From Prolixibacteraceae bacterium (lineage in GTDB: Bacteria; Bacteroidota; Bacteroidia; Bacteroidales; Prolixibacteraceae): 29,187 nt of DNA. Each line of letters starts with the position of its first letter. The stretch's first letter is position 1. The notes under the pieces were generated by a model. It did no database searches. It saw only the letters and a list, made by a program, of their open reading frames with translations, and was not told the DNA's origin. The stretch covers positions 1 to 29,187 of the forward strand of contig JALOCD010000055.1 of the NCBI GenBank assembly GCA_023228025.1, given 5' to 3'. The position numbers and the translations under genes are program-made. Of this stretch, positions 1 to 7,308 are shown piece after piece.

Positions 1-90
1 AAGACCAGGGAAATCATCAGACCCGGAAGAAGTGAACCCAGAAAGATGAAACCAAAACGACCTTACTCGATGAACTACAAACGATTATAA
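1..90 (+). CDS. C-terminal tail of a probable IS4-type transposase (partial)
   Basis: Frame 1 is open from the window edge to TAA at 88-90 and encodes 29 residues. The tail is very basic and contains RPGRSEPRKMKPKRP. This resembles the RPGR-x-EPR-x-x-KRRPKP tail that I know from IS4-family DDE transposases. Nothing else of the gene is inside the window, so neither the catalytic residues nor the inverted repeat can be checked. The following bases to 195 are AT-rich, with short TTTTTAATT tandem runs and no further gene. An insertion sequence ending here would fit the edge position, but a chance open frame is possible because the stretch is short. Confidence 0.45.
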   Translation, partial: KTREIIRPGRSEPRKMKPKRPYSMNYKRL

Positions 91-195
91 ATAAACGTTA
101 ACTAAACGACATTGAATTACAAATTACGGAAAGCACAGATTTTGTATGACTTACAATATTAATTCAAACAAAATACACTTTCCAATTTGTAATCT

Positions 196-792
196 TTAAT
201 TTTTAATTTTTAATTTTCTCTTCGTCTTCTCCTTCATCACGCTCCAGCCAAACTTACCGATCTTCTTGCCCATTCCATAATAATTACCATGAGAGTAGGC
301 CAGCAGACCGGCGCGCTCAAGGCTCATGGCGCCTGTTTCAGGAACGATGTAACGGTCGTCCGCAATGATGTTGACAACATCCGCGATGAACATATCGTGG
401 GTGCCGAGCTCCTTGACCTCAACAACTTTGCATTCGATGCTGATGGGTGATTCTGCTACGATCGGACATTTTACCACCGTAGCCGGAAGCGGGGTCAAAC
501 CACTTTCCTTGAACTTGTCCAGATCGCGCCCCGATTTTACACCGCACCAGTCGGTGACTTCGGCCATCGATAGGGTGGTCAGGTTGATTACAAACTCCCC
601 GGTCCGTTTGATGATGCCGGAGGAGTGCCTGCTTGGCCTTACTGAGATATAGCACATTGGCGGATCGGTACAAATGGTACCCATCCACGAGACGGTAATA
701 AGGTTGTACTCTTCTGGGGTTGCGCCGCAGCTTATCAGCGCTGCAGGCAACGGATAGATCATATTGCCGGGCTTCCAGTTAATTTTTGCCAT
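196..792 (-). CDS. Flavin reductase-like (FMN-binding split-barrel) protein
   Basis: The 198-residue product has the flavin reductase-like split-barrel layout. It starts with a PLPAALISCG strand, continues with NLITVSWMGTICTDPPMCYISV (the usual 'sees, new context, PP' region around the FMN phosphate site), then a GEFVINL strand and the DKF-ESGLTP helix region. Family members bind FMN and act as NAD(P)H:flavin oxidoreductases or as flavoredoxin-like electron carriers in the cytoplasm; the substrate cannot be told from sequence. I chose the ATG at 792, giving MAKINWKPGN, rather than the upstream ATG at 819, because the additional nine residues (MYYCKKNDF) are not typical and would start inside the upstream repeat. 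No Shine-Dalgarno is obvious, which is normal in Bacteroidota. The gene stands alone between the transposase tail and the period-10 repeat. Confidence 0.85.
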   Translation of the reverse strand: MAKINWKPGNMIYPLPAALISCGATPEEYNLITVSWMGTICTDPPMCYISVRPSRHSSGIIKRTGEFVINLTTLSMAEVTDWCGVKSGRDLDKFKESGLTPLPATVVKCPIVAESPISIECKVVEVKELGTHDMFIADVVNIIADDRYIVPETGAMSLERAGLLAYSHGNYYGMGKKIGKFGWSVMKEKTKRKLKIKN

Positions 793-815
793 AAAGTCGT
801 TCTTTTTACAATAAT

Positions 816-957
816 ACACAGAGTTTCACAGAGAAGCACAGAGTTACACAGAGTTAGATCAAAAATATTTTGGATTTAAAAGTGAAAGGGAAGTTGAAAC
901 TCATTTATTTTATTTTTCTCTGTGGTCCTCTGTGCTTCTCTGTGAAACTCTGTGTAA
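816..957. repeat. Period-10 CTCTGTGNNN tandem repeats in inverted orientation
   Basis: Two arrays of four 10-base units face each other. The left array (816-855) reads ACACAGAGTT, TCACAGAGAA, GCACAGAGTT, ACACAGAGTT. The right array (918-957) reads CTCTGTGGTC, CTCTGTGCTT, CTCTGTGAAA, CTCTGTGTAA. Bases 815-843 and 928-956 are perfect reverse complements over 29 bp. The element fills the gap between the flavin reductase start and the kinase stop. A spacer of about 60 AT-rich bases separates the arrays. I recall similar CTCTGTG-rich intergenic repeats in other Bacteroidota genomes, but their function is not known to me. Confidence 0.85.
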
Positions 958-964
958 TATTTAA

Positions 965-1945
965 TTATAGAGAATCCTCGATCTTCCGAATTTCGATCCA
1001 CTCTTCTTCCGGCAGTTTTGCCCCGGGTACCCGGATAACCCTTGAGGCCAGTAAGGCGCCAAGCTTTCCGCTTTTCTCCAGATCATATCCCTTGGCAATA
1101 CCGGAAAGGAATCCGGCCGCAAAGAAATCGCCTGCACCGGTTGTATCCACCACGAGATCACCGGCAGCAGGTATCTTGTAAAGATTGGTCCCCTGCTGAA
1201 TATAGGCTCCCTCCTTCCCAACTTTCACAACAGCAATATCACAACGATGGGCCAGATTTTCCACAGCCTCCAACGGTTCCACTCCGGTAAAAGCTTTCGC
1301 CTCCTCTTCATTGGCAAAGACAATATCGACATAGTTATCAACCAGTTCGTTCAGAATCTCGTGGTTGGCCTCAACTACATTGTAACTGGCCAGATCGAGT
1401 GCGATGGTCATTCCTGCATTTTTAGCGGCTACAGCTGCTGCCATGATCAGGGTATGGTTGTAGACAAGGTATCCTTCTACAAAGAAAATATCGAATCCTT
1501 TCAATCTTTCCTGGGTAATGTCATCAGGATGCAGTTCGGAAGCTGCTCCCAGGTAAGTGGCAAATGTACGCTCACCGTCGGGTTCGACAAGACCGACTGC
1601 ACGTCCGGTAGGTAGGTCTGAATGGATAAGCAAAGGTTTAATTCCCTGGCTAATTTGTTCCCCTTCGAACAGTTTCCCCAACTCATCCTTGCCGACGGTT
1701 CCAAGGAATCCGCACGGAACGCCAAGGTTGGCAACACCATTGATGGCATTGGCAACAGAACCACCTGTTACCAACACTCTTTTTTCGTCTTCAATCTCGG
1801 CCTGAACCCGTTCAGACATCTCACGATCGACCAATGTCATGCTTCCCTTTGGAAGGTTTAACGATTTAATAATCTTATCATTATCCAACATCGTAATGAT
1901 GTCGACCAATGCATTCCCAATCCCCAATATCTTCAAATAGCCCAT
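965..1945 (-). CDS. PfkB-family kinase, adenosine kinase-like
   Basis: The 326-residue cytoplasmic protein is a ribokinase/PfkB-fold sugar or nucleoside kinase. It opens with ILGIGNALVDI, carries the GGSVANAINGVANLG glycine-rich substrate-binding region near residue 62, and near residue 270 has the family signature DTTGAGDFFAAGFLSG, where the Asp of GAGD is the catalytic base and the glycines form the anion hole. Length is normal for the family. The predicted reaction is ATP-dependent phosphorylation of a nucleoside or sugar; Bacteroidota proteins of this type are usually called adenosine kinase, but ribokinase or another PfkB sugar kinase cannot be excluded. ATG at 1945 is the start, and a TATATTTG -7 box lies 29 bases upstream. 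It is divergent from the tRNA gene. Confidence 0.85.
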   Translation of the reverse strand: MGYLKILGIGNALVDIITMLDNDKIIKSLNLPKGSMTLVDREMSERVQAEIEDEKRVLVTGGSVANAINGVANLGVPCGFLGTVGKDELGKLFEGEQISQGIKPLLIHSDLPTGRAVGLVEPDGERTFATYLGAASELHPDDITQERLKGFDIFFVEGYLVYNHTLIMAAAVAAKNAGMTIALDLASYNVVEANHEILNELVDNYVDIVFANEEEAKAFTGVEPLEAVENLAHRCDIAVVKVGKEGAYIQQGTNLYKIPAAGDLVVDTTGAGDFFAAGFLSGIAKGYDLEKSGKLGALLASRVIRVPGAKLPEEEWIEIRKIEDSL

Positions 1946-1973
1946 GGTGGTTATTTATTTACATGAATTTGTG

Positions 1974-1981
1974 CAAATATA
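1974..1981 (-). promoter_or_regulatory. Candidate -7 box for the PfkB kinase gene
   Basis: On the minus strand the bases read TATATTTG, a full match to the Bacteroidota -7 consensus TAnnTTTG. It lies 28 bases upstream of the kinase ATG, giving a short leader. No clear -33 TTG is seen at the usual 19-21 base spacing, so the call rests on the -7 box alone. Confidence 0.45.
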
Positions 1982-2004
1982 TTTCCATTTTATGAAAAAG
2001 GTGT

Positions 2005-2012
2005 TATTTTTG
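2005..2012 (+). promoter_or_regulatory. Candidate -7 box for tRNA-Asn
   Basis: TATTTTTG matches TAnnTTTG exactly and would place transcription initiation about 30 bases before the mature tRNA 5' end. A -33 TTG at the normal spacing is not visible. It is back to back with the kinase -7 box, so the two divergent transcripts would share the intervening 23 bases. Confidence 0.45.
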
Positions 2013-2046
2013 CAACGCTTTAGAAAATTTACTAGAGCAAATAAAC

Positions 2047-2123
2047 TCCTTAGTAGCTCAGTTGGTTAGAGCGGCGGACTGTTAATCCGTAGGTCGTAGG
2101 TTCAAGTCCTACCTGAGGAGCCA
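2047..2123 (+). tRNA. tRNA-Asn (anticodon GTT)
   Basis: A complete cloverleaf can be drawn. The acceptor stem is TCCTTAG paired with CTGAGGA, followed by discriminator G and an encoded CCA (2121-2123). The D arm is GCTC/GAGC. The anticodon stem is GCGGA/TCCGT around loop CTGTTAA, with anticodon GTT at 2081-2083. The T arm is GTAGG/CCTAC with TTCAAGT. The gene stands alone, with a terminator directly downstream. Confidence 0.97.
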
Positions 2124-2132
2124 TACAGGACA

Positions 2133-2160
2133 AGCCATCATTTCTGATGGCTTTTTCTTT
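2133..2160 (+). terminator. Rho-independent terminator of tRNA-Asn
   Basis: An 8-bp stem AGCCATCA/TGATGGCT with a four-base loop TTTC is followed by TTTTCTTT. It begins ten bases after the CCA end of the tRNA, on the same strand. Confidence 0.85.
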
Positions 2161-2369
2161 GCCTGTCAGTGGATTAGGTTAGTTGCATCATTTTCATTTT
2201 GATAATGGACTTTTACTGAAAAGATACAGCTCAATATCCGATTCTTCGTCTTACCATCCATTTTCTCATTTAATAAGGTTAAATCTTTCAAGGACGGTAC
2301 GTGCCTATTTAAATATTCCCTATAAGGGGAGTGTTCTTCCAATTCTGAATGAGTTAAAAAGCCCCTTCC

Positions 2370-3257
2370 TTAATTCAGATCCAAAAGGTAACCGATAGAG
2401 AAATTAAAATAGGTGGTTGGTTTATAGGTTTCATTGGGATTAGCGACTGCACGCGGAAAGTTGATATTGAAACCAAACTTGAAATCAAAATTTTTGTAAT
2501 AGCTGGTTATTGGAAACTGCAATTCGGTATTCATCCACCCAAACTTTTCTTTTTCAGGTTCAATCAAGGTAGATGGTACTGAAACCATATCCGGAATTGC
2601 CTCCCAATTGATGATGATGGCCTGATCATTCCCGGCATAAAACGAGGCTTCAGGTTCAAATTTAATCGGAATACTTTTGCCAATCCGGAGTAGTAAAAAG
2701 TCACCATAAACACTCCCCAAAACTTGGGAGTATTTTTTACTGCCCACCAAAAGAGCATAATCAAGCCTGAAACCTGCATTTTTTTTATCAACCGTAAAAC
2801 CTATGCCAACGCTACTGTGGATACTGCCTTTAGTTATTGAATCTCCCCCGGGAAAGAAATAACGATTGTATGAAATCCGGTAACGGTAATCGGGCGATTT
2901 TGTAAATACTCCGTTATATCCGGCCATTATGAGAGCAGTACCGATTTTGGGAACCAAATCGCGGTAATAAACTGCTGCTGTTGCAACACTTATCCCACTC
3001 GGATGAAAATAGGCAAGTTGACCGGTCGCGTTAAATTTCTGAAACCCAATATCTCTTCCGGCAAAAAGTGTTTTAGTATCATAATTAACCCTCGAATAAA
3101 AAAATTGAAATTTCCTGGAACTAATCAATTGGTCCATAAAATCCTCATCCGAATCTAAAAACTCATTGATTAAAGAGTCGACCGATTGCTCCTGGGCATA
3201 AATGGAAGGCCTAAAAATAAACAGGAACAAGGTAACCAGGCAAATAATTTTTTTCAC
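2370..3257 (-). CDS. Exported outer-membrane-type beta-rich protein, function unknown
   Basis: The product of about 295 residues begins with a Sec signal peptide, MKKIICLVTLFLFIFRPSIYAQ. After it come alternating short aromatic/polar strands such as FQFFYSRVNYDTKT, QLAYFHPSGISVATAAVYY and YRYRISYNRYFFPGG. It ends with a typical beta-barrel closing strand, YFNFSIGYLLDLN. This suggests an outer-membrane barrel of about a dozen strands, but I recognise no family. The start is taken as the GTG at 3257, because it gives the MKKI signal peptide. An in-frame TTG at 3266 would add only MSL. A terminator hairpin between this gene and the upstream repeat-protein gene suggests separate transcription or attenuation. 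No T9SS sorting domain or TonB box is seen, and it does not look like PorP/SprF. Confidence 0.7.
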   Translation of the reverse strand: MKKIICLVTLFLFIFRPSIYAQEQSVDSLINEFLDSDEDFMDQLISSRKFQFFYSRVNYDTKTLFAGRDIGFQKFNATGQLAYFHPSGISVATAAVYYRDLVPKIGTALIMAGYNGVFTKSPDYRYRISYNRYFFPGGDSITKGSIHSSVGIGFTVDKKNAGFRLDYALLVGSKKYSQVLGSVYGDFLLLRIGKSIPIKFEPEASFYAGNDQAIIINWEAIPDMVSVPSTLIEPEKEKFGWMNTELQFPITSYYKNFDFKFGFNINFPRAVANPNETYKPTTYFNFSIGYLLDLN

Positions 3258-3293
3258 TAGAGACAATTTTTGAGATGAGTAAATAAGAATAGT

Positions 3294-3329
3294 AAAAAAA
3301 ATAGCAACCAGAACACATCCGGTTGCTAT
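3294..3329 (-). terminator. Terminator of the 13-residue repeat protein gene
   Basis: A perfect 9-bp stem, ATAGCAACC (3301-3309) with GGTTGCTAT (3321-3329), is followed on the minus strand by seven T (3294-3300). It lies 22 bases after the stop of the upstream minus-strand gene. Confidence 0.8.
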
Positions 3330-3351
3330 CCTTCCTCCAAATAATTTTTTG

Positions 3352-3948
3352 TTAATTATTCTTATTTTTTCTTTTCGCTTTTGCTTGTTGCTTGTCAGTT
3401 AACGAAGTCCTCATTTTATCTCCGTGAGTTTGCTTATTGGCTTTATTGGCTTCATACAGGGCCTTTTGATCCGGAGTTAAAGTTGATTTAAAGGCTTCAA
3501 GCTTGGCTTCTTTTGTTAGATCTTTATTTGCCATGATGGCAATCTGTTCAGGAGTTAAGGTAGCTTTGAATGACTCAAGTGCAGTTTTACGATCGACCGT
3601 AGCTTGTGGGATGCTTGCATTTTTGAGTTTCACTTTGGTGGGAACAGTTGCCGGATCAGTAGTGACTTTCACTTTGGTGGGAACAGTTGCCGGATCAGTA
3701 GTGACTTTCACTTTGGTGGGAACAGTTGCCGGATTAACAGGGACTTTCACTTTGGTGGGAACAGTTGCCGGATTAACAGGGACTTTCACTTTGGTGGGAA
3801 CAGCCGTCGGATCAGAAGGGACTTTTACTTTGGTGGGAACAGTTGTCGGATTAGCAGGGACTTTTACTTTAACCTGGCCTGAAGCAACTCCAGCTGAAAT
3901 CACCAAGATAAATGCAGCAATTACAAAAAATTTAAGTGCGTTTTTCAT
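3352..3948 (-). CDS. Exported protein with six 13-residue tandem repeats and an LTPEQ-type helical tail
   Basis: The 198-residue product has a signal peptide ending near residue 24 (VASGQ). Residues 28-105 are six 13-residue repeats of pattern VKVPxxPxTVPTK. The region from 110 to the end is predicted helical and very basic (KQQAKAKRKNKNN). The tail holds two similar segments, LESFKATLTPEQIAIM and LEAFKSTLTPDQKALY. These recall the LTPEQ motifs of Spy/CpxP-like periplasmic proteins, but overall similarity is too weak for assignment. The Lys/Pro-rich repeats would form an extended, positively charged linker, possibly binding the cell wall or a polyanion (inference). The gene has its own terminator downstream. 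Function is unknown. Confidence 0.8.
   Translation of the reverse strand: MKNALKFFVIAAFILVISAGVASGQVKVKVPANPTTVPTKVKVPSDPTAVPTKVKVPVNPATVPTKVKVPVNPATVPTKVKVTTDPATVPTKVKVTTDPATVPTKVKLKNASIPQATVDRKTALESFKATLTPEQIAIMANKDLTKEAKLEAFKSTLTPDQKALYEANKANKQTHGDKMRTSLTDKQQAKAKRKNKNN
3634..3867. repeat. Six 39-bp tandem repeats within the exported protein gene
   Basis: Six 39-bp units lie in frame and encode residues 28-105 of the 198-residue protein. On the plus strand each unit carries TTTCACTTTGGTGGGAACAG or a close variant. The third/fourth and fifth/sixth encoded units are identical at protein level, which indicates recent slippage or unequal exchange. Confidence 0.9.
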
Positions 3949-3962
3949 GGTTATTCTTTTTT

Positions 3963-4001
3963 AAATTAGTTTAATAGGTATATATTAAAATTAACTAATT
4001 T
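3963..4001. other. AT-rich inverted repeat upstream of the repeat-protein gene
   Basis: AAATTAGTT (3963-3971) and AACTAATTT (3993-4001) are perfect reverse complements, 15 bases before the ATG at 3948 on the minus strand. It could be an operator or a leader hairpin. No matching -7 box was found beside it. Confidence 0.35.
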
Positions 4002-4201
4002 TCTTGTAAAATAACTTATCCTAACAAGTCAATATTTCTCCTACCAAAAATAATATTTTATTTGAAATCAATTGATTTTTTTTCAGTGAAATTCTAAAAT
4101 TTTATCATCCACCACAAAAAAATCATCCACTTCCGATTCATTTCGCAGGTGGTTAATGTTATTGCCAACGACTATGGGCATGGGAACAACGACCTATTGT
4201 C

Positions 4202-4535
4202 AAGACAAAAGTAAGCAGTTTTACAACTCTGAGAAAAGTGCAATCACCTATTTCATTGTCTGATTTTAAAAAAAACGGAGTTGTTTGCTGACAAAGGACA
4301 AGATATTAAACTTGATCCGAGTTTTGAACCTGAAAGTGAAAAACCAAAGAAAGAAAATGTTGAAAAATTCAAACTGTTGCAAAAGTATAACAGGATAAAT
4401 TTAGTCATTCCAGTCGATGCTGAACACATGTATTTTGCTGCGATGGAAAATAAATCATGTAAATTAACAATTCTGGGTGAACATTATTAGAGTTTATTAA
4501 AACAGATAGGATTTAAATTAGTGATTGACATTTGA
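4202..4535 (+). pseudogene. Decayed coding remnant with a frameshift and an in-frame stop
   Basis: From 4202 one frame reads TKVSSFTTLRKVQSP, then ISLSDFKKNGVV. The reading then has to shift by one base near 4284 to continue as FADKGQDIKLDPSFEPESEK through KLTILGEHY, followed by TAG at 4488-4490. Beyond that stop the same frame continues as SLLKQIGFKLVID until 4535. One T restored near 4284, and TGG in place of the TAG, would give a single continuous polypeptide of about 110 residues. A further stretch upstream (from about 4145) reads QVVNVIANDYGHGNNDLL in another frame. This is the look of a pseudogene fragment, and there is no acceptable ATG. I suspect the C-terminal part of a larger enzyme but cannot name the family. 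A strong palindromic terminator follows on the same strand. Confidence 0.5.
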
Positions 4536-4655
4536 AGATTGGTAAAAACCGCTCCCAAGATCTGAATAACAATAATCTATAATCCGATAATACAAAAGAC
4601 AGTGTTAGTCCGAACGATATTATCCTATTGCAACTTTTGAATGTCAGAGGTGCGG

Positions 4656-4699
4656 CAAAGGCTGAAATCGTACGATTTCAGCCTCTGCATTTTTCTTTT
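4656..4699 (+). terminator. Strong palindromic terminator
   Basis: Bases 4659-4684 form a perfect 26-bp palindrome (AGGCTGAAATCG with its complement), extended by TGC/GCA pairs and followed by TTTTTCTTTT on the plus strand. On the minus strand no T tract follows. It therefore probably ended the plus-strand gene whose remnant lies at 4202-4535. Confidence 0.7.
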
Positions 4700-4775
4700 G
4701 GGGAGTTAGCCAGGTGTCGCGATAAATATTGACGCACACTCACATTTTCCTAATTATTGGTTGACTTTACAATCT

Positions 4776-5864
4776 TTACTTAACCTTTGCACCGTTATTC
4801 ATCTCCTTGAAAAGAGCTTTAAAACAAGCTGATTCACTTTTGACACCAACTGGTTTTTTGCCGTAAAATTCATCCAGAAAAGAAGAATTTCCGCTCCAGA
4901 CAGTTTGCATCATTCCCTGGTAACGGTCCTTCAGTACCGGAGTAGCATTCTTTCGAAATCGTTTCATATCTTGAGCCTGTACAATGGCATTTTCACCATT
5001 TTTCCACGGACAGGTCACTACCGAAAGTCCTTTCATGGCAAACAAAACCGGGGTCTGGTCCGGACGTTCGTAATGCCAGTCACAAATCATCACATCTTTT
5101 GCAATCAAGTCAATGGCACGGTGCGTACTATTCATGCTGGCTTCCCACATTCCCATACCAGTAGTCTTGCCGTCAATCAAACGGTCACCCCATATCCACA
5201 ATTGACGGTTTTTCAAAGCCAAATGATTCCGGATAGCATTTACCTCTCCTGAAAAAAGTTCAGCTTTATCGCGGCCTGAGCAACGTGGACATTTGTCATC
5301 ACCAATATAGAAAACCTCGTCCATACCGGCATGATAGGCATCCGATTCAAAGGCATCACAAATTTCATCCACCAGTTCGAACACCACTTTGTGAACTCCC
5401 GGATGCAAAGGACAATAACTTTTACAGTAAAGGCCTTCAGCATTCGGCCAAATATATTTTTCCGGCATTTTTACCTTAGGCGTTTCGTCAAACTCCGGAT
5501 ACGCATCAAGCAAATTCCCGAGCTTCCCGGCCCACGACTGATGGCCCAACAGGTTGATTTGAGGAATTAACCGAATGCTGTTCTTTTTACACACATCGAC
5601 CATTTTTTTAACATCAGTTTTAGTCAGGCAATCTTTGTCGCGCAACTCCGGATGACTTTCGAACGGATAATTGTGATCGATTCGTACAACCAACACATTC
5701 ACCTTGCGGGAAGACAGTTCTTCATCGATAAATTTCACAAAATTGTCGAGATGCCGGGAGTCGGGCGCCGCAATGCAGAAGCCACGAACAGGCAACAAAT
5801 CCTGAGCTTTTCCAAAGTCACACAGACCAAGGATTAATGCAGAAACAACGATTATTTTTTTCAT
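4776..5864 (-). CDS. GH20-like (beta-N-acetylhexosaminidase family) exported glycosidase
   Basis: The 362-residue product has a signal peptide (MKKIIVVSALILGLCDFGKAQ). A TIM-barrel catalytic region of glycoside hydrolase family 20 type follows: the VNVLVVRIDHNYPF strand, IPQINLLGHQSW, and AYHAGMDEVFYIGDD with the Asp-Glu pair that serves catalysis in GH20 (Glu as acid/base, Asp positioning the acetamido group). A later barrel strand is RQLWIWGDRLI. The N-terminal non-catalytic domain common in GH20 is absent, so it is a short form. The likely role is hydrolysis of terminal N-acetylhexosamine or a related sugar outside the cytoplasm. I chose ATG at 5864. The longer in-frame reading to 6146 is antisense or shifted coding of the upstream gene. 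It is the last gene of an operon with an oxidoreductase and an acyltransferase remnant. Confidence 0.8.
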   Translation of the reverse strand: MKKIIVVSALILGLCDFGKAQDLLPVRGFCIAAPDSRHLDNFVKFIDEELSSRKVNVLVVRIDHNYPFESHPELRDKDCLTKTDVKKMVDVCKKNSIRLIPQINLLGHQSWAGKLGNLLDAYPEFDETPKVKMPEKYIWPNAEGLYCKSYCPLHPGVHKVVFELVDEICDAFESDAYHAGMDEVFYIGDDKCPRCSGRDKAELFSGEVNAIRNHLALKNRQLWIWGDRLIDGKTTGMGMWEASMNSTHRAIDLIAKDVMICDWHYERPDQTPVLFAMKGLSVVTCPWKNGENAIVQAQDMKRFRKNATPVLKDRYQGMMQTVWSGNSSFLDEFYGKKPVGVKSESACFKALFKEMNNGAKVK

Positions 5865-5887
5865 ATTCCAAAATATTATTTCAGATC

Positions 5888-6130
5888 CTATAGTTTCAAA
5901 CGAATGTTGATTTTTGCAAGCAATGCAGTAAAACCAACCATGGCCAACGCCCAAACGAGCGAACCGCAAACGCCCAGTCCCATTCCATCGACATTGCCTT
6001 TGGTGTGTACCAGCCATGCCGGAACCCCTGGAACAAACAGGTCGTTTACAAAAAGCATCAGAAACAAGGTCAATCCCCGCATGATATCGATCGAAAGAAT
6101 CCGGTTGGATATTGATTTTGAATCGTTCAT
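5888..6130 (-). pseudogene. Heparan-alpha-glucosaminide acetyltransferase-like (DUF5009) gene with a large internal deletion
   Basis: The 80 codons start like the multi-pass acyltransferases of the HGSNAT/NagX/DUF5009 group: RILSIDIMRGLTLFLMLF, then VPAWLVHTKGNVDGMGL, where full-length relatives continue ADWVFP. Instead the sequence jumps to GVCGSLVWALAMVGFTALL and ends AKINIRLKL, which resembles the last membrane helix and tail of the same family. Relatives have about 370 or more residues and around ten helices; only the first and last segments remain, joined in frame. The start codon overlaps the stop of the upstream oxidoreductase by ATGA, so the gene was translationally coupled, and the GH20 gene follows 23 bases later. 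The original role would have been acetyl transfer to amino sugars across the membrane. The remnant lacks the conserved catalytic loops, so it is probably inactive. Confidence 0.7.
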
Positions 6131-7308
6131 GGGTTATCAAATACATTTAGTTTATACGCTATTTTTTGAGCGATCAAAGCTAATTCCGTGGCAAGAAAAC
6201 AATGATCCTGTGACATAGCTGTTTGGGTACGATTGACCACATCGCTTACAAGTTGTTCGCCATAAGGCATATATACCTGAGAGCAATCGAAATACTTTGT
6301 TTCTTTTTGATCGACAAAAAACAGATGATTACCCCCTTTGCGACCTGCTATATCAATATACTTTCGCATTTCGATATAACCCTCGGTGCCTAAAATAAAG
6401 GTTCGGCCATCTCCCCAAATGTCAAGTCCTTCAGGCGTGAACCAGTCGATACGAATGTAGCCCGTAGCGTGGGGACTGCGCACACTCATATCCCCAAAGT
6501 CGGCATATTGGGGATATCTAGGGTTGTTGAAATTTCCAATTTGCGAAAAACTGACCTCGGCGCGTTTGGAGTTGGTGTAAAAGAGAAACTGGTCGCACTG
6601 ATGTGAGCCAATGTCACATAAAATTCCACCCGCCTTTTCAGGATAAAAAAACCAGTCTGGACGAGTCTTAGGCCTCATTCTGTGCGGCCCAATTCCAATA
6701 GTTTGAACCACTTTCCCAATAGCGCCGGATAAAATTAGTTCTCCAGCTTTCACAGAGGCCGGATTTCCTAAACGTTCGCTGTAAACGATTGAATAGATAC
6801 GGTTCGTCTTTTTCTGAACTTTTTTCACCTCCTTAAATTGATCAAAAGTCACTATTCCAGGCTTGTCGGTCATAAAATCCTTTCCTGACAGCATGACGCG
6901 TATGCCAAGTGGCGCCCTGTCAACAGGGACAGAAGCGCAGGCTACCAATTGGATGGAATTGTCGTCAAGAATTTCAGCTTCGCTTTTTGCAACTTTAATA
7001 TTTGGATAGCGTTTGGTAAAATCCGGCAACAATTCGGGCTCTTTGGAATAAACAGCAACCATTTGTCCTCCGCCTGCAATCAACGAATCAACCATACCGA
7101 AAATATGATTGTGATTGATTCCAATGACGGAAAATCGGATTGATTCTTTGGGGGCTGAACGCTTCTCCTGTTGTAATATTATCTCTTCGGGCCGGTACGT
7201 ACTGTGAAGACTTTTCCCAAATAGCTCGGTTGGTAACATGGTTGCAGCTGCTAAACCTGAAGCGGAGACAAATGACTGCTTAAAAAAATTGCGTCTGTTC
7301 GATTTCAT
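6127..7308 (-). CDS. Tat-exported Gfo/Idh/MocA-family oxidoreductase
   Basis: The 393-residue product begins with a twin-arginine signal (SNRRNFFKQS followed by a hydrophobic stretch with ASGLAAATML), so it is probably folded with its cofactor before export to the periplasm. A Rossmann NAD(P)-binding half follows (FSVIGINHNHIFGMVDSLIAGG near residues 57-80, and FMTDKPGIVTFDQF, which contains the DKP variant of the family EKP motif). The C-terminal alpha/beta substrate half includes GGILCDIGSHQCDQF, matching the G-x-L-x-D-x-G-x-H motif with the catalytic His. Family members oxidise or reduce sugars and derivatives; some Tat-type members are NAD-dependent glycosidases. Together with the GH20 gene, the operon points to amino-sugar glycan processing. 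The start ATG at 7308 fits the Tat signal. The stop overlaps the next gene by four bases. Confidence 0.85.
   Translation of the reverse strand: MKSNRRNFFKQSFVSASGLAAATMLPTELFGKSLHSTYRPEEIILQQEKRSAPKESIRFSVIGINHNHIFGMVDSLIAGGGQMVAVYSKEPELLPDFTKRYPNIKVAKSEAEILDDNSIQLVACASVPVDRAPLGIRVMLSGKDFMTDKPGIVTFDQFKEVKKVQKKTNRIYSIVYSERLGNPASVKAGELILSGAIGKVVQTIGIGPHRMRPKTRPDWFFYPEKAGGILCDIGSHQCDQFLFYTNSKRAEVSFSQIGNFNNPRYPQYADFGDMSVRSPHATGYIRIDWFTPEGLDIWGDGRTFILGTEGYIEMRKYIDIAGRKGGNHLFFVDQKETKYFDCSQVYMPYGEQLVSDVVNRTQTAMSQDHCFLATELALIAQKIAYKLNVFDNP

Noticed and set aside
2183..2398. 71-codon plus-strand frame
   Set aside because: Not protein-like, overlaps the end of the minus-strand outer-membrane protein gene and has no promoter.
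2370..3257. PorP/SprF-type T9SS outer-membrane protein partner for the giants
   Set aside because: The size fits, but none of the typical PorP/SprF N-terminal motifs (such as the NPA region after FSQ) are seen, and the gene is far from the cassettes.
3634..3867. CRISPR-like array (six units of 39 bp)
   Set aside because: The units are contiguous, without spacers, and in frame within a signal-peptide protein; no cas genes nearby.
4588..4733. Open stretch reading SPNDIILLQLLNVRGAAKAE
   Set aside because: No start codon, and it runs through the perfect palindrome of the terminator; probably chance.
5865..6146. N-terminal extension of the GH20 frame by about 94 codons
   Set aside because: It lacks protein character, overlaps the acyltransferase remnant in another frame, and the internal ATG at 5864 gives a proper signal peptide.
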